NCBI GenBank assembly: GCA_029977845.1
Contig: JAPOKC010000017.1
Coordinates: 1 to 58,721, forward strand
From: Mycobacteriaceae bacterium
GTDB lineage: Bacteria > Actinomycetota > Actinomycetes > Mycobacteriales > Mycobacteriaceae
DNA: 58,721 nt
Direction of reading: 5' to 3'
The notes below the pieces were generated by a model that saw only the letters and a program-made list of their open reading frames with translations, was not told the origin of the DNA and did not search any database. A program made the position numbers and the translations under genes. Position 1 is the stretch's first letter, and the number at the start of each line of letters is the position of its first letter. Shown here piece after piece: positions 1 to 9,476 of this stretch.

Positions 1-163
1 AAACCGAAGTGCCACAGACGAAGAACTCGCCGAGGCCTGCCGCGAGCACATCGCCGACTACAAGGTTCCCAAGGCGTTCATCCGCAGCGAGAAGATCGTG
101 CGCTCGCCGGCGGGCAAGGCCGACTACCGCTGGGCCAAGGAGATCGCCACCAACAGCGGCTAG
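1..163 (+). CDS. Acyl-CoA synthetase / AMP-binding ligase, C-terminal end (partial)
   Basis: The gene enters from the left edge; only the last 53 codons are present. The tail reads HIADYKVPK, then RSPAGKADYRWAK. This is the usual C-terminal subdomain of FadD-type fatty-acid-CoA ligases, with the conserved PxGKxDYxxxK segment carrying the lysine that closes over the adenylate. The reaction would be ATP-dependent activation of a carboxylic acid to its CoA thioester, but the substrate cannot be judged from the tail. The TAG stop overlaps the stop of the convergent SDR gene within a single CTAG. Confidence 0.8.
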   Translation, partial: NRSATDEELAEACREHIADYKVPKAFIRSEKIVRSPAGKADYRWAKEIATNSG

Positions 164-969
164 CGATTCGGGCCGAAGGTGAACTCGCCGGTCTGCTGGT
201 CCTGATACCAGCCGGCCGCGGCCTGCGTGCCGCCGTCGACATGGATGGTCTGTCCGGTGATGTAGCCCGACATGTCGGAAGCCAGGAACACCGCGGCGGC
301 CGCCACCTCCTCGACGGCGCCGAGCCTGCCCATCGGCACGGCCTGACTGAGCGCAGCCGGCATGCCCTGCGGAGACATCCGCAGCAGACCTTCGGTCACC
401 GTGATGTCCGGTGCGATCGCGTTGACCCGGATGCCGTGCGGCGCGAGTTCGACGGCCGCCGTCCGGGTGTAGTTGATCACCCCGGCCTTGGCTGCGGCGT
501 ACGCGGCGTAACCGGGTGCGGCGCGAGCACCCTCGATGGATGTCAGCGAGACGACACTGCCCGGTCGGCCATCGCTGACCATCTGCCGGGCGACCCGCTG
601 GGTGCACAGCAGCACATGCCGGAGGTTCGCGCGGTACATCGCATCGAGTGCGTTCTCGCTCGTCTGCAGCAGCGCCGACGGGAACACCCCGCCGGCGTTG
701 TTGATCAGGATGTCCACCGGACCCAGCGCTTCGGTGGTTTCCGCCAGTGCCGCATCGACCTGTTCGCCGTCCCGGACGTCGGCGAGCACGCCGAGCACAC
801 CGAGTTCCTGCGCTGTGGCCGAGCTGGTCTCGGGGTCGCGCTCCCAGATGGCGACCTTCGCTCCGAAGGCGGCCAGCGCCTCTGCGATCCCGCGCCCGAT
901 ACCGGCACCGCCGCCGGTGACGACGGCGACCCGGCCGGTGAGCATGATGTCCGACGGTGAGATGGTCAC
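160..969 (-). CDS. SDR family NAD(P)-dependent oxidoreductase
   Basis: Classical short-chain dehydrogenase of about 269 residues. The nucleotide-binding TGGGAGIG lies near the N-terminus, followed by NNAG, the catalytic Ser of SLTSIEG, and YxxxK in YAAYAAAK. The C-terminal HVDGGT is typical of the FabG/3-oxoacyl reductase branch. It would reduce or oxidise an alcohol/ketone in the cytosol; the substrate is unknown. I chose GTG at 969 because it overlaps the upstream LLM gene's TGA as GTGA, implying translational coupling. A longer in-frame start at 1035 would run 70 bases into that gene and adds only a low-complexity basic stretch. Neighbouring ligase and F420-type oxidoreductase suggest lipid or xenobiotic catabolism (inference). 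Confidence 0.9.
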   Translation of the reverse strand: MTISPSDIMLTGRVAVVTGGGAGIGRGIAEALAAFGAKVAIWERDPETSSATAQELGVLGVLADVRDGEQVDAALAETTEALGPVDILINNAGGVFPSALLQTSENALDAMYRANLRHVLLCTQRVARQMVSDGRPGSVVSLTSIEGARAAPGYAAYAAAKAGVINYTRTAAVELAPHGIRVNAIAPDITVTEGLLRMSPQGMPAALSQAVPMGRLGAVEEVAAAAVFLASDMSGYITGQTIHVDGGTQAAAGWYQDQQTGEFTFGPNR

Positions 970-1808
970 GTCGCCGAGATCACCTCGCCGGCGAATCGGG
1001 CTATCCCGTCGAGAGCCTCGCGGGTCCGCCGCCACGGCACCACGATCAACCGGTCTACCCCCGCCTCGGCGGCGCGCGCGACGTCCGCCGCGGATTCGAC
1101 CGGGACCGCGACGGTCACCAGTGGGCGTCCGGTACGGCCGTGCTCATCCCAGAGTTCGGTGAGCCTGGCGATCGACGCCGGCAGCTGTTCGAGGGTGTGG
1201 TTCATCGGGATCCACCCCGCGCCGAACCTGGCCACCCGCCGCAACGCCGGCATACCGTCCCCGCCGATGTGCAGCGGCGGCCCGCCCTCCTGAACGGGTT
1301 TCGGCTCGAAGGCCACCGCGTCGAAATCGAAGAACCGTCCGTGATGCTCGACGGTCGGCTCGGTCCAGAGCGCATGGCAGACCTCGAGGGCCTCGTCCAC
1401 CCGCGCTCCGCGGGTGCTGAAGTCCAGGCCCGCCGCATCCCATTCCTCGCGCAGCCAACTCGCGCCGACCCCGAAATCGAAACGACCGTTGGACACGATG
1501 TCCAAAGTGGTGGCGGCGCGGGCGCTGACGAACGGATGGCGCAGGCCGATGTTGTAGACGAAGGTGCCCAGCCGGATCGTCTCGGTCAGGCCCGCCAGAT
1601 AGGAGAGATAGACCAGGGCGTCGAACATCGGCGTCTGCGGCGGGATGGGCGGGTGATCGGCTCCGTGGTGCGGACTGCCGCTCATCTCAGTGGGCAGCAC
1701 GAGATGTTCGGGCAGCCACACCGATTCGTAACCGAGTTCGTCGGCCCGGACGGTCAATTCACGCCACAGTCCGGGGTGCACGCCCCCCAGTGGGATGCCG
1801 AACTTCAC
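966..1808 (-). CDS. LLM-class F420-dependent oxidoreductase
   Basis: This 280-residue TIM-barrel protein has the luciferase-like monooxygenase pattern: MKFGIPLGG at the N-terminus, ESVWLPEHLVLP, IRLGTFVYNIGLRHPF, the long SNGRFDFGVGASWLREEWDAAG segment (quoted in parts), and GGDGMPALRRVARFGAGWIP. Mycobacteria use many such enzymes with coenzyme F420 to reduce or oxidise lipids, quinones or xenobiotics; the substrate here is not predictable. Translation starts with GTG at 1808, seven bases after a TANNNT box, so the transcript is probably leaderless. It is the first gene of a two-gene operon with the SDR. Confidence 0.88.
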   Translation of the reverse strand: MKFGIPLGGVHPGLWRELTVRADELGYESVWLPEHLVLPTEMSGSPHHGADHPPIPPQTPMFDALVYLSYLAGLTETIRLGTFVYNIGLRHPFVSARAATTLDIVSNGRFDFGVGASWLREEWDAAGLDFSTRGARVDEALEVCHALWTEPTVEHHGRFFDFDAVAFEPKPVQEGGPPLHIGGDGMPALRRVARFGAGWIPMNHTLEQLPASIARLTELWDEHGRTGRPLVTVAVPVESAADVARAAEAGVDRLIVVPWRRTREALDGIARFAGEVISAT

Positions 1809-1815
1809 CGACCGG

Positions 1816-1821
1816 ATGCTA
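1816..1821 (-). promoter_or_regulatory. -10 element (TAGCAT) of the LLM/SDR operon, probably leaderless
   Basis: On the minus strand TAGCAT fits the mycobacterial TANNNT consensus and is followed by seven bases and then the GTG start. That spacing puts transcription start at or next to the first codon. No -35 element stands out. Confidence 0.55.
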
Positions 1822-1847
1822 CGCGCGGAACCGCTTCACCGGGCAAG

Positions 1848-1853
1848 TACCGT
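1848..1853 (+). promoter_or_regulatory. -10 element (TACCGT) of the cyclase gene, probably leaderless
   Basis: TACCGT fits TANNNT and is separated from the ATG by seven bases (TTGAGAC). The two divergent -10 boxes share a 52-bp intergenic region, so the polymerase footprints would overlap. Confidence 0.55.
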
Positions 1854-1860
1854 TTGAGAC

Positions 1861-3351
1861 ATGACGCTGGGCCGGCTGAAGACGCTCTACGCGCTTCGCC
1901 TCGTGCTGGCTCAAGTGGTCGCCGCACTGGAACTGACGATTCTCATCGTGCCGATGCGCAACGAGATGGTCCCCGGGGCCAAGTCGGTGTTCGGGAACGC
2001 GACCCTGGTCGCCGGTTCGATCCTCGGCGTGCTCGGCATCGTCACGGTGATCGGCTATGCGATCTGGGTCGCCGACCACAAACTGGCCTGGGTCCTGGAC
2101 GGGACTAGCCCGGACACCGGCGACCGGCGCTTTGGTCGCAGGCTCATCCGCAACCAGTCTCTGCTGCTGGCCGCGATCTGGGCAGTCTCCGGATTGGCGC
2201 TGATCGTGGTCAACAGATCCGGCGGCGCACCGGCCGCGTGGCTGATCATGCTGGCGACGGTGTTCGGGAGCACCTCGTCAGCGACGGTGGCGCTGGTTCT
2301 GATCCAGCGCCCGCTGCGCCACATCGTCGCCGCCACCAACCCCGAGCTTGACGGCCACGACACCTCACCGGGGATCATGGCGCGGTTGTTGATGATGTGG
2401 CTGACCTCCAGCGCACTTCCCACCGCCGGTATCGCGGTTCTGGTCGTGATGCGCTCCCGCGGCTGGATCCTCGAGAAAACGGCCTCGGTCGAACTGCCGG
2501 TTCTCGCCCTGGTGGTGATCTCGATCCTGGTCGGTCTGCGCGGCATCATGATCGCCGCCCTGTCGATCTCGGATCCGGTTCGCGATGTCGTCGCGGCGAT
2601 GGCCGAAGTCGAACACGGCGCCATCGACACCACCGTGCCGGTCTACGAGCGCTCCGAAATCGGCCGTCTGCAAAGCGGTTTCAATCGGATGGTGGCCGGG
2701 CTTGCCGAGCGCGACCGGCTCCACGATCTGTTCGGCCGCCATGTCGGGCCGGACGTCGCGCAGCTCGCGGTGGATGACGACGACACCCTCACCGGTGAGG
2801 TGCGCGAGGCCGGCGTGCTGTTCGTCGATCTGGTCGACTCGACCCGGCTGGCGCAGATCCACTCCCCTGCGCAGGTGGCCAGACTGCTCAACCACTTCTT
2901 CCGGATCGTGGTCGACACCATCGACGAGCACCACGGCTCGGTCAACAAATTCCAGGGCGACGCCGTCCTGGCGGTGTTCGGCGCCCCGCTGCCCAACGCC
3001 GACTCGGCAGCCGAAGCGCTGCGAGCCGCCCGACAGCTGGCGATCGCATTGAAGGAACTTCCCATGCTGGACTTCGGCATCGGGGTGTCCGCGGGACCGG
3101 TGTTCGCCGGGAACGTCGGCGCCGAGCACCGCTACGAGTACACCGTGATCGGTGATGCGGTCAACGAGGCCGCGCGGCTGGCGGACCGGGCCAAGGAGGT
3201 CGACCAGCGCACGCTGTGCTCGCAGGAGGCCCTGACCCGGGCCGACGGCGCCGAGCGCGACCACTGGACACCGCTTCGCTCCGAAGTCCTGCGTGGCCGT
3301 AGGGAACCCACTCTGATGTCCGCCCCGCTCCAGGTAACGTCCCTGCGATGA
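1861..3351 (+). CDS. Membrane class III adenylyl cyclase with HAMP domain
   Basis: This 496-residue protein has about six membrane segments in residues 10-235, then a HAMP-like linker (about 230-285, SDPVRDVVAAMAEVEHG), then a class III cyclase domain (about 315-490). Visible catalytic residues are the metal aspartates D323 (FVDLVDST) and D367 (FQGDAV), adenine-selecting K363 and D432 (YTVIGDAVN), and N435/R439 of the transition-state pair. A full set predicts ATP to cAMP activity. The layout resembles the Rv1318c-Rv1320c group of M. tuberculosis (family knowledge). The stop overlaps the following thioesterase start as ATGA, so the two are probably co-translated. Confidence 0.92.
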   Translation: MTLGRLKTLYALRLVLAQVVAALELTILIVPMRNEMVPGAKSVFGNATLVAGSILGVLGIVTVIGYAIWVADHKLAWVLDGTSPDTGDRRFGRRLIRNQSLLLAAIWAVSGLALIVVNRSGGAPAAWLIMLATVFGSTSSATVALVLIQRPLRHIVAATNPELDGHDTSPGIMARLLMMWLTSSALPTAGIAVLVVMRSRGWILEKTASVELPVLALVVISILVGLRGIMIAALSISDPVRDVVAAMAEVEHGAIDTTVPVYERSEIGRLQSGFNRMVAGLAERDRLHDLFGRHVGPDVAQLAVDDDDTLTGEVREAGVLFVDLVDSTRLAQIHSPAQVARLLNHFFRIVVDTIDEHHGSVNKFQGDAVLAVFGAPLPNADSAAEALRAARQLAIALKELPMLDFGIGVSAGPVFAGNVGAEHRYEYTVIGDAVNEAARLADRAKEVDQRTLCSQEALTRADGAERDHWTPLRSEVLRGRREPTLMSAPLQVTSLR

Positions 3352-3731
3352 CCGCGCCACAGTCGCTGCGAGAGCTGTTCACCCAGTTGGGTCTGCGCAC
3401 CCTGGACTCCGAAGACGGCACCCTCGTGATGGAGATGCCGGTCGATGACCGGACCACCAACACCGCGGGCGGCCTGCAGGGCGGACTGATCGCGACCATG
3501 GCCGACGTCGCCGCGGGCCAACTCGCCTCGATCGCCACCCCGTTCGGCTTCGGTATCGCCACCACCGACCTGTTCGTGCGCTACCTGCGGCCCATCAAGG
3601 TCGGGCCGGCCCGCGCGGTGGCACGCATTCTTCGCACCACCAAGCGCTCGGTGATCGTCCAGGTCGACATCTACCGCGGAGACGACGGCGAACTGGCCGC
3701 CACGTCCACCATCAACTTCGCCGCGGTGTGA
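3348..3731 (+). CDS. PaaI-type hotdog thioesterase
   Basis: This is a 127-residue single hotdog domain. The signature is NTAGGLQGGLIATMADVAAG, where the family usually has N-x-x-G-x-x-H/Q-GG-x-x-x-x-x-D. The C-terminal half has the usual strand pattern with PIKVGPARAVARI. It probably hydrolyses small acyl- or aryl-CoA thioesters in the cytosol. It overlaps the cyclase stop by four bases (ATGA), so it depends on that mRNA. A functional link between cAMP production and CoA-ester hydrolysis is only inferred from this coupling. Confidence 0.85.
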   Translation: MTAPQSLRELFTQLGLRTLDSEDGTLVMEMPVDDRTTNTAGGLQGGLIATMADVAAGQLASIATPFGFGIATTDLFVRYLRPIKVGPARAVARILRTTKRSVIVQVDIYRGDDGELAATSTINFAAV

Positions 3732-3764
3732 CAGAGCTTCACCGGACCTCTGGCGTCGGAGGAT

Positions 3765-3780
3765 TATGTATGGTTACATA
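3765..3780. promoter_or_regulatory. Palindromic operator overlapping the TetR-gene promoter
   Basis: The perfect inverted repeat TATGTA-TGGT-TACATA lies five bases before the TetR ATG. A TANNNT box (TATGGT, 3769-3774) sits inside it, so a bound repressor would block polymerase. The AT-rich palindrome contrasts with its GC-rich surroundings. It is the natural autoregulatory site of the adjacent TetR protein and would also control the oxidoreductase gene downstream. Confidence 0.65.
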
Positions 3781-3785
3781 CTTAA

Positions 3786-4358
3786 ATGGCTGGTCCCCGT
3801 GAACGCATGGTCGTCTCCGCAGCACTGCTGATCCGCGAGCGCGGGGCGCGCCCCACCGCGATCGCCGATGTCCTCGAACACAGCGGTGCACCGCGCGGGT
3901 CGGCGTACCACTACTTCCCGGGCGGACGTGGCCAACTGCTCTGCGAGGCGGTCGACTACGCCGCGGGCTACGTCGCCGACGCCATCGGCAGCGCGCCGAC
4001 CGGAACGGCGATGCTCGACGTCGCGGTCGACTTCTATCGCACCGGACTGCTCGACAGCGATTACCGGGCCGGCTGCCCGGTACTCGCCGTCGCCGTCGAG
4101 GCCGGCGATCCGGACGTCGCGAACAGCGAGGCGGTTGCGCACGCCGCGGCCGCATTCGATCGGTGGAAGGGTCTGATCGCCGGGCGGCTCATATCCGACG
4201 GGATCAGCCGCAAGAAGGCACACGATCTCGCGATGTTGGTGATCTCCGCCCTCGAGGGCGCGCTCGTGCTGGCGCGGGCGAGCCGGGACGTCACGCCGCT
4301 GGATGCCGTACATCGCAGGCTGCGCGCGCTGCTGAAGTCCGAAACCGAAGGGAACTGA
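3786..4358 (+). CDS. TetR/AcrR family transcriptional regulator
   Basis: This 190-residue repressor has an N-terminal helix-turn-helix in residues 1-50 (AALLIRERGARPTAI then GAPRGSAYHYFPGG) that matches TetR, close to the LmrA/YxaF-like subgroup with its Y-H-Y-F-P-GG recognition helix end. The rest is the helical ligand pocket. The ATG follows an operator-like palindrome by five bases, so the mRNA leader is very short. The molybdopterin oxidoreductase starts one base after the TGA, so the regulator and enzyme form an operon and the enzyme's substrate or product may be the ligand (inference). Confidence 0.87.
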   Translation: MAGPRERMVVSAALLIRERGARPTAIADVLEHSGAPRGSAYHYFPGGRGQLLCEAVDYAAGYVADAIGSAPTGTAMLDVAVDFYRTGLLDSDYRAGCPVLAVAVEAGDPDVANSEAVAHAAAAFDRWKGLIAGRLISDGISRKKAHDLAMLVISALEGALVLARASRDVTPLDAVHRRLRALLKSETEGN

Positions 4359-4359
4359 G

Positions 4360-6609
<2,250 letters not shown>

Positions 6610-6634
6610 GGCGCACCCAACTTTGCGCGAGCGT

Positions 6635-6667
6635 GCGTGTCTGCTCGGCGACACGCCGTCTGCGTGT
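6635..6667. terminator. GC-rich hairpin(s) after the oxidoreductase gene
   Basis: GCGTGTC (6635-6641) pairs with GACACGC (6650-6656) around an 8-base loop. A competing hairpin pairs ACACGC (6651-6656) with GCGTGT (6662-6667). There is no T-run. It fits a U-less mycobacterial terminator or a dispersed palindromic repeat, and lies between the oxidoreductase stop and the promoter of the next gene. Confidence 0.4.
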
Positions 6668-6685
6668 GCACTACGCGCACCCTCG

Positions 6686-6691
6686 TAGGAT
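6686..6691 (+). promoter_or_regulatory. -10 element (TAGGAT) of the acyl-CoA synthetase gene
   Basis: TAGGAT fits TANNNT and precedes the chosen ATG by eight bases, giving a leaderless or nearly leaderless transcript. This supports the downstream start over the in-frame upstream one. Confidence 0.4.
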
Positions 6692-6699
6692 CGGAGCCC

Positions 6700-8262
6700 A
6701 TGCAATCCCCATGGGGTGCCGAGGCGGTCGCCGGCGAGTACGGCGGTCACCCCGGTCTGGTGTTCGAACCGCGGCCCGGCACCTTCGCCGAGTTCCTCAC
6801 CGGCGTGCAGCGCTGGGCCGGACGTCCTTTCCTGGTTCAAGGTGAGCGGCGGATCACCGCCGGTCAGTTCTTCGCTGCCATCAACGCGGCCCGGGAATTG
6901 CTGGCGCCCTTCGGGATCGGGCGCGGTGACCGGGTCATGCTGCTCGGCTACAACAGCCCGGACTGGGTGCTGGCGCTGTGGGCGGTCTGGTCACTGGGTG
7001 CGGTGCCGGTTCTGGGCAACCGATGGTGGAGCCACTCGGAGACCGCGCACTCGCTGGGCCTCACGACACCGCGGCTCGTCATCTCCGATGATGTGAGTCT
7101 CATGCCCGCCGGAACGCCGGTTCTCGAGATGGGCTCGCTGGCCGGATGTTTCAGCGATACCGCCCTCGAGCAACCGGAGATTCCCGGACCCGCCAGCGAG
7201 GACGATCCGGCTTTCATCCTGTTCACCTCCGGCAGCACCGGCATGCCCAAAGCCGTCGAACTTCCGTTCCGCGCTCTGGTGGCCAACCAGCAGAACGTGC
7301 TGGCAAGGGCCCGTCAGCTGCCGAACCTGATCCCGGCGGACGCACCGCAGTCGGTGACGTTGCTCTCGACGCCGATCTTCCACATCGGAGCGTTCGCCAC
7401 GCTGATCACCCAGACGCTGATCGGCGGACTGGTGGTCTTCAACGAAGGCCGATTCGACCCGGCGCAGGTGCTCGCCCTGATCGAGAAGGAGAAGGTGCAG
7501 CGCTGGGGCGCGGTGCCGACAATGGCCGCCAGACTGCTCGAGCATCCCGAGTTCGACTCCCGCGACCTGTCCAGCCTGCGCGCCTTCCCGCTCGGTGGAG
7601 CCCCGGTCCCGCCCGCGCTGCTCGACCGGTTGGCCAACCGGATACCGCAACTGCGAGGCCGGGGTCTGGCCAACACCTGGGGAATGAGTGAGGGCGCCGG
7701 CTTCTTCACCCTGGCAACCGGACCGGAACTCGAACGCTTTCCCAAGACGGTCGGCAGGCCGTTCCCCACCGTCGAACTCAAGATCGCCGACCCCGACGAC
7801 GAGGGGCACGGCGAGATCCTGGTTCGCTCTCCCACCCTGATGCTGGGTTACCTCGGAGTGCACGACGACACGATCACCGCCGACGGCTGGCTGCGCACCG
7901 GGGATGTGGGCCACCTCAACGACGAGGGCTACCTGTTCATCGACGGCCGCAGTAAGGACATGGTGATCCGCGGTGGGGAGAACATCGCCTGCCCGCATGT
8001 GGAGGCAGCACTGATGCGTCACCCCGATGTGGTCGACGCCGCTGCGATCGGGCTGCCGCATGCGGATCTCGGGGAGGAACTGGCAGCGGTCGTGGTGCAC
8101 CGCGCCGGACAGGCACCAACCGAAGCGGAACTGACCCGGCACATGGCTGCCGAAGTCGCCTACTTCGCGGTGCCGACCCGATGGATCATCCGGGAGGAGC
8201 CGTTACCCACCATCGGGACCGAGAAGGTCGACAAGCGAAGGCTGGCAGCCGAATTCGGCTAG
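6700..8262 (+). CDS. Class I adenylate-forming enzyme / acyl-CoA synthetase
   Basis: This is a 520-residue ANL-superfamily ligase. The phosphate loop is ILFTSGSTGMPKAVE, the A5 motif is ANTWGMSEGAG, the A7 motif is GWLRTGDVG, A8 is SKDMVIRGGENIAC, and the C-terminal lysine lies in PTIGTEKVDKRRL. The set predicts activation of a carboxylic acid with ATP and transfer to CoA; the acid is unknown. I chose ATG at 6700 because a TANNNT box lies eight bases upstream and the extra 21 residues from a start at 6637 look unlike the family and would cross the hairpin. Its TAG shares a CTAG with the stop of the convergent monooxygenase. Confidence 0.9.
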   Translation: MQSPWGAEAVAGEYGGHPGLVFEPRPGTFAEFLTGVQRWAGRPFLVQGERRITAGQFFAAINAARELLAPFGIGRGDRVMLLGYNSPDWVLALWAVWSLGAVPVLGNRWWSHSETAHSLGLTTPRLVISDDVSLMPAGTPVLEMGSLAGCFSDTALEQPEIPGPASEDDPAFILFTSGSTGMPKAVELPFRALVANQQNVLARARQLPNLIPADAPQSVTLLSTPIFHIGAFATLITQTLIGGLVVFNEGRFDPAQVLALIEKEKVQRWGAVPTMAARLLEHPEFDSRDLSSLRAFPLGGAPVPPALLDRLANRIPQLRGRGLANTWGMSEGAGFFTLATGPELERFPKTVGRPFPTVELKIADPDDEGHGEILVRSPTLMLGYLGVHDDTITADGWLRTGDVGHLNDEGYLFIDGRSKDMVIRGGENIACPHVEAALMRHPDVVDAAAIGLPHADLGEELAAVVVHRAGQAPTEAELTRHMAAEVAYFAVPTRWIIREEPLPTIGTEKVDKRRLAAEFG

Positions 8263-9467
8263 CGGCGGGCGAATTCCGGGGCGCGTTCGGGCCGGACTCC
8301 TACTCCGATCACCCTTGCCGGGATGACGGTCAGCCACGGCAGCTTCTGCAGTACCGCGGCGAATGCCGCCGGCGGAGTGCCATCGGCGCCGGCGAAGACG
8401 GGCACCACCAACCGTCGATGCATGACACGCTGAATCGTCTGCGTGATGGCGGCGGCCGGCAGCCGGCGGCGGCGAACCGCGGCCAGATCCGCCTCGGTGA
8501 CATCCCGGCGGCGCAGTGGTCCGGCCAGCAGCGTGGCCGCCCCGACCGCGTCCTGGACGGCGAGGTTGATCCCCACCCCGCCCATCGGCGACATCGCGTG
8601 CGCGGCATCCCCGATGCAGAGCAATCCGTCATTGTGCCAGCGCTTGAGCCGATTGAGCTTCACGTCCAGCAGTTTGACGTCGTCCCAGGACTGTAGGTGC
8701 GAGGCCTCGGCCTCCGGCGCCAGTGCTGCCACCTCGTCGCGGAAGGCCTCCAGGCCACGGGCCCGTAACTGCGCGTCACTTCCCTTGGGGATCAGATAGG
8801 CGATCTGGAAGTACCCCTCACGCGGGATCATGATCAGCACCTTGCCCGGCGCGGTGCGCGGGATGAGCGAGTACTCGGCGTTGGCGTCGCGGGGCAGCCG
8901 GAACCACCACACGTCGAAGGGCACCGGCCACTGGCGCACCGGCAGCCCCGAATCCGCCCGCACGGTGGAGGTGCGGCCGTCGCAGGCGACCACCAGATGC
9001 GCGTTGAGTTCGCCCTCGCCGTCCGGACTGCGGTAGCGCACCCCGCTCACCCGGTTGCCGCTGCGCAACAGGCCGGTCACCTCATGTTCGAGGCGCAGCG
9101 TGAACGTCGGCTCCTTCCTGGCGGCCTCGGCCAGCAGGTTCAGCAGGTCCCACTGCGGAACCATCGCGATATAGGGATGCGGCTGATGCAATCGCCGGAG
9201 GTCGACCAGAGTCACCTCGCGACCGTCCACATCGAAGCCGAGGTGGTCGATGCGGCTCTGCGGCAGCGCGCAGAACTCGTCCCACAGCCCGAGATCGTCG
9301 AGCAGTCGAAGCGTGCTGGGATGAACTGTGTCACCGCGGAAGTCGCGCAGGAAGTCGGCGTGCTTCTCCAGCAATGTGACCTCGACCCCGGCCCGGGCCA
9401 ACAGCAGGCCGAGCACCATCCCGGCCGGGCCGCCGCCGACGATCGCGCACGTGGTGGTCTCGGACAT
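8259..9467 (-). CDS. FAD-dependent monooxygenase (aromatic hydroxylase type)
   Basis: This 402-residue flavoprotein has the PHBH-fold fingerprint. The N-terminal Rossmann motif is IVGGGPAGMVLGLLLARAG, the middle DG-type segment is LVVACDGRTSTVR, and the C-terminal GD motif is CIGDAAHAMSPMGGVGIN. Such enzymes use NAD(P)H and O2 to hydroxylate or epoxidise aromatic or polyketide-like substrates. The substrate cannot be read here. Nine bases separate its start from the stop of the Kup gene upstream, so it may be co-transcribed with kup, although no functional link is evident. Confidence 0.9.
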   Translation of the reverse strand: MSETTTCAIVGGGPAGMVLGLLLARAGVEVTLLEKHADFLRDFRGDTVHPSTLRLLDDLGLWDEFCALPQSRIDHLGFDVDGREVTLVDLRRLHQPHPYIAMVPQWDLLNLLAEAARKEPTFTLRLEHEVTGLLRSGNRVSGVRYRSPDGEGELNAHLVVACDGRTSTVRADSGLPVRQWPVPFDVWWFRLPRDANAEYSLIPRTAPGKVLIMIPREGYFQIAYLIPKGSDAQLRARGLEAFRDEVAALAPEAEASHLQSWDDVKLLDVKLNRLKRWHNDGLLCIGDAAHAMSPMGGVGINLAVQDAVGAATLLAGPLRRRDVTEADLAAVRRRRLPAAAITQTIQRVMHRRLVVPVFAGADGTPPAAFAAVLQKLPWLTVIPARVIGVGVRPERAPEFARR

Positions 9468-9476
9468 CAGGTCACC

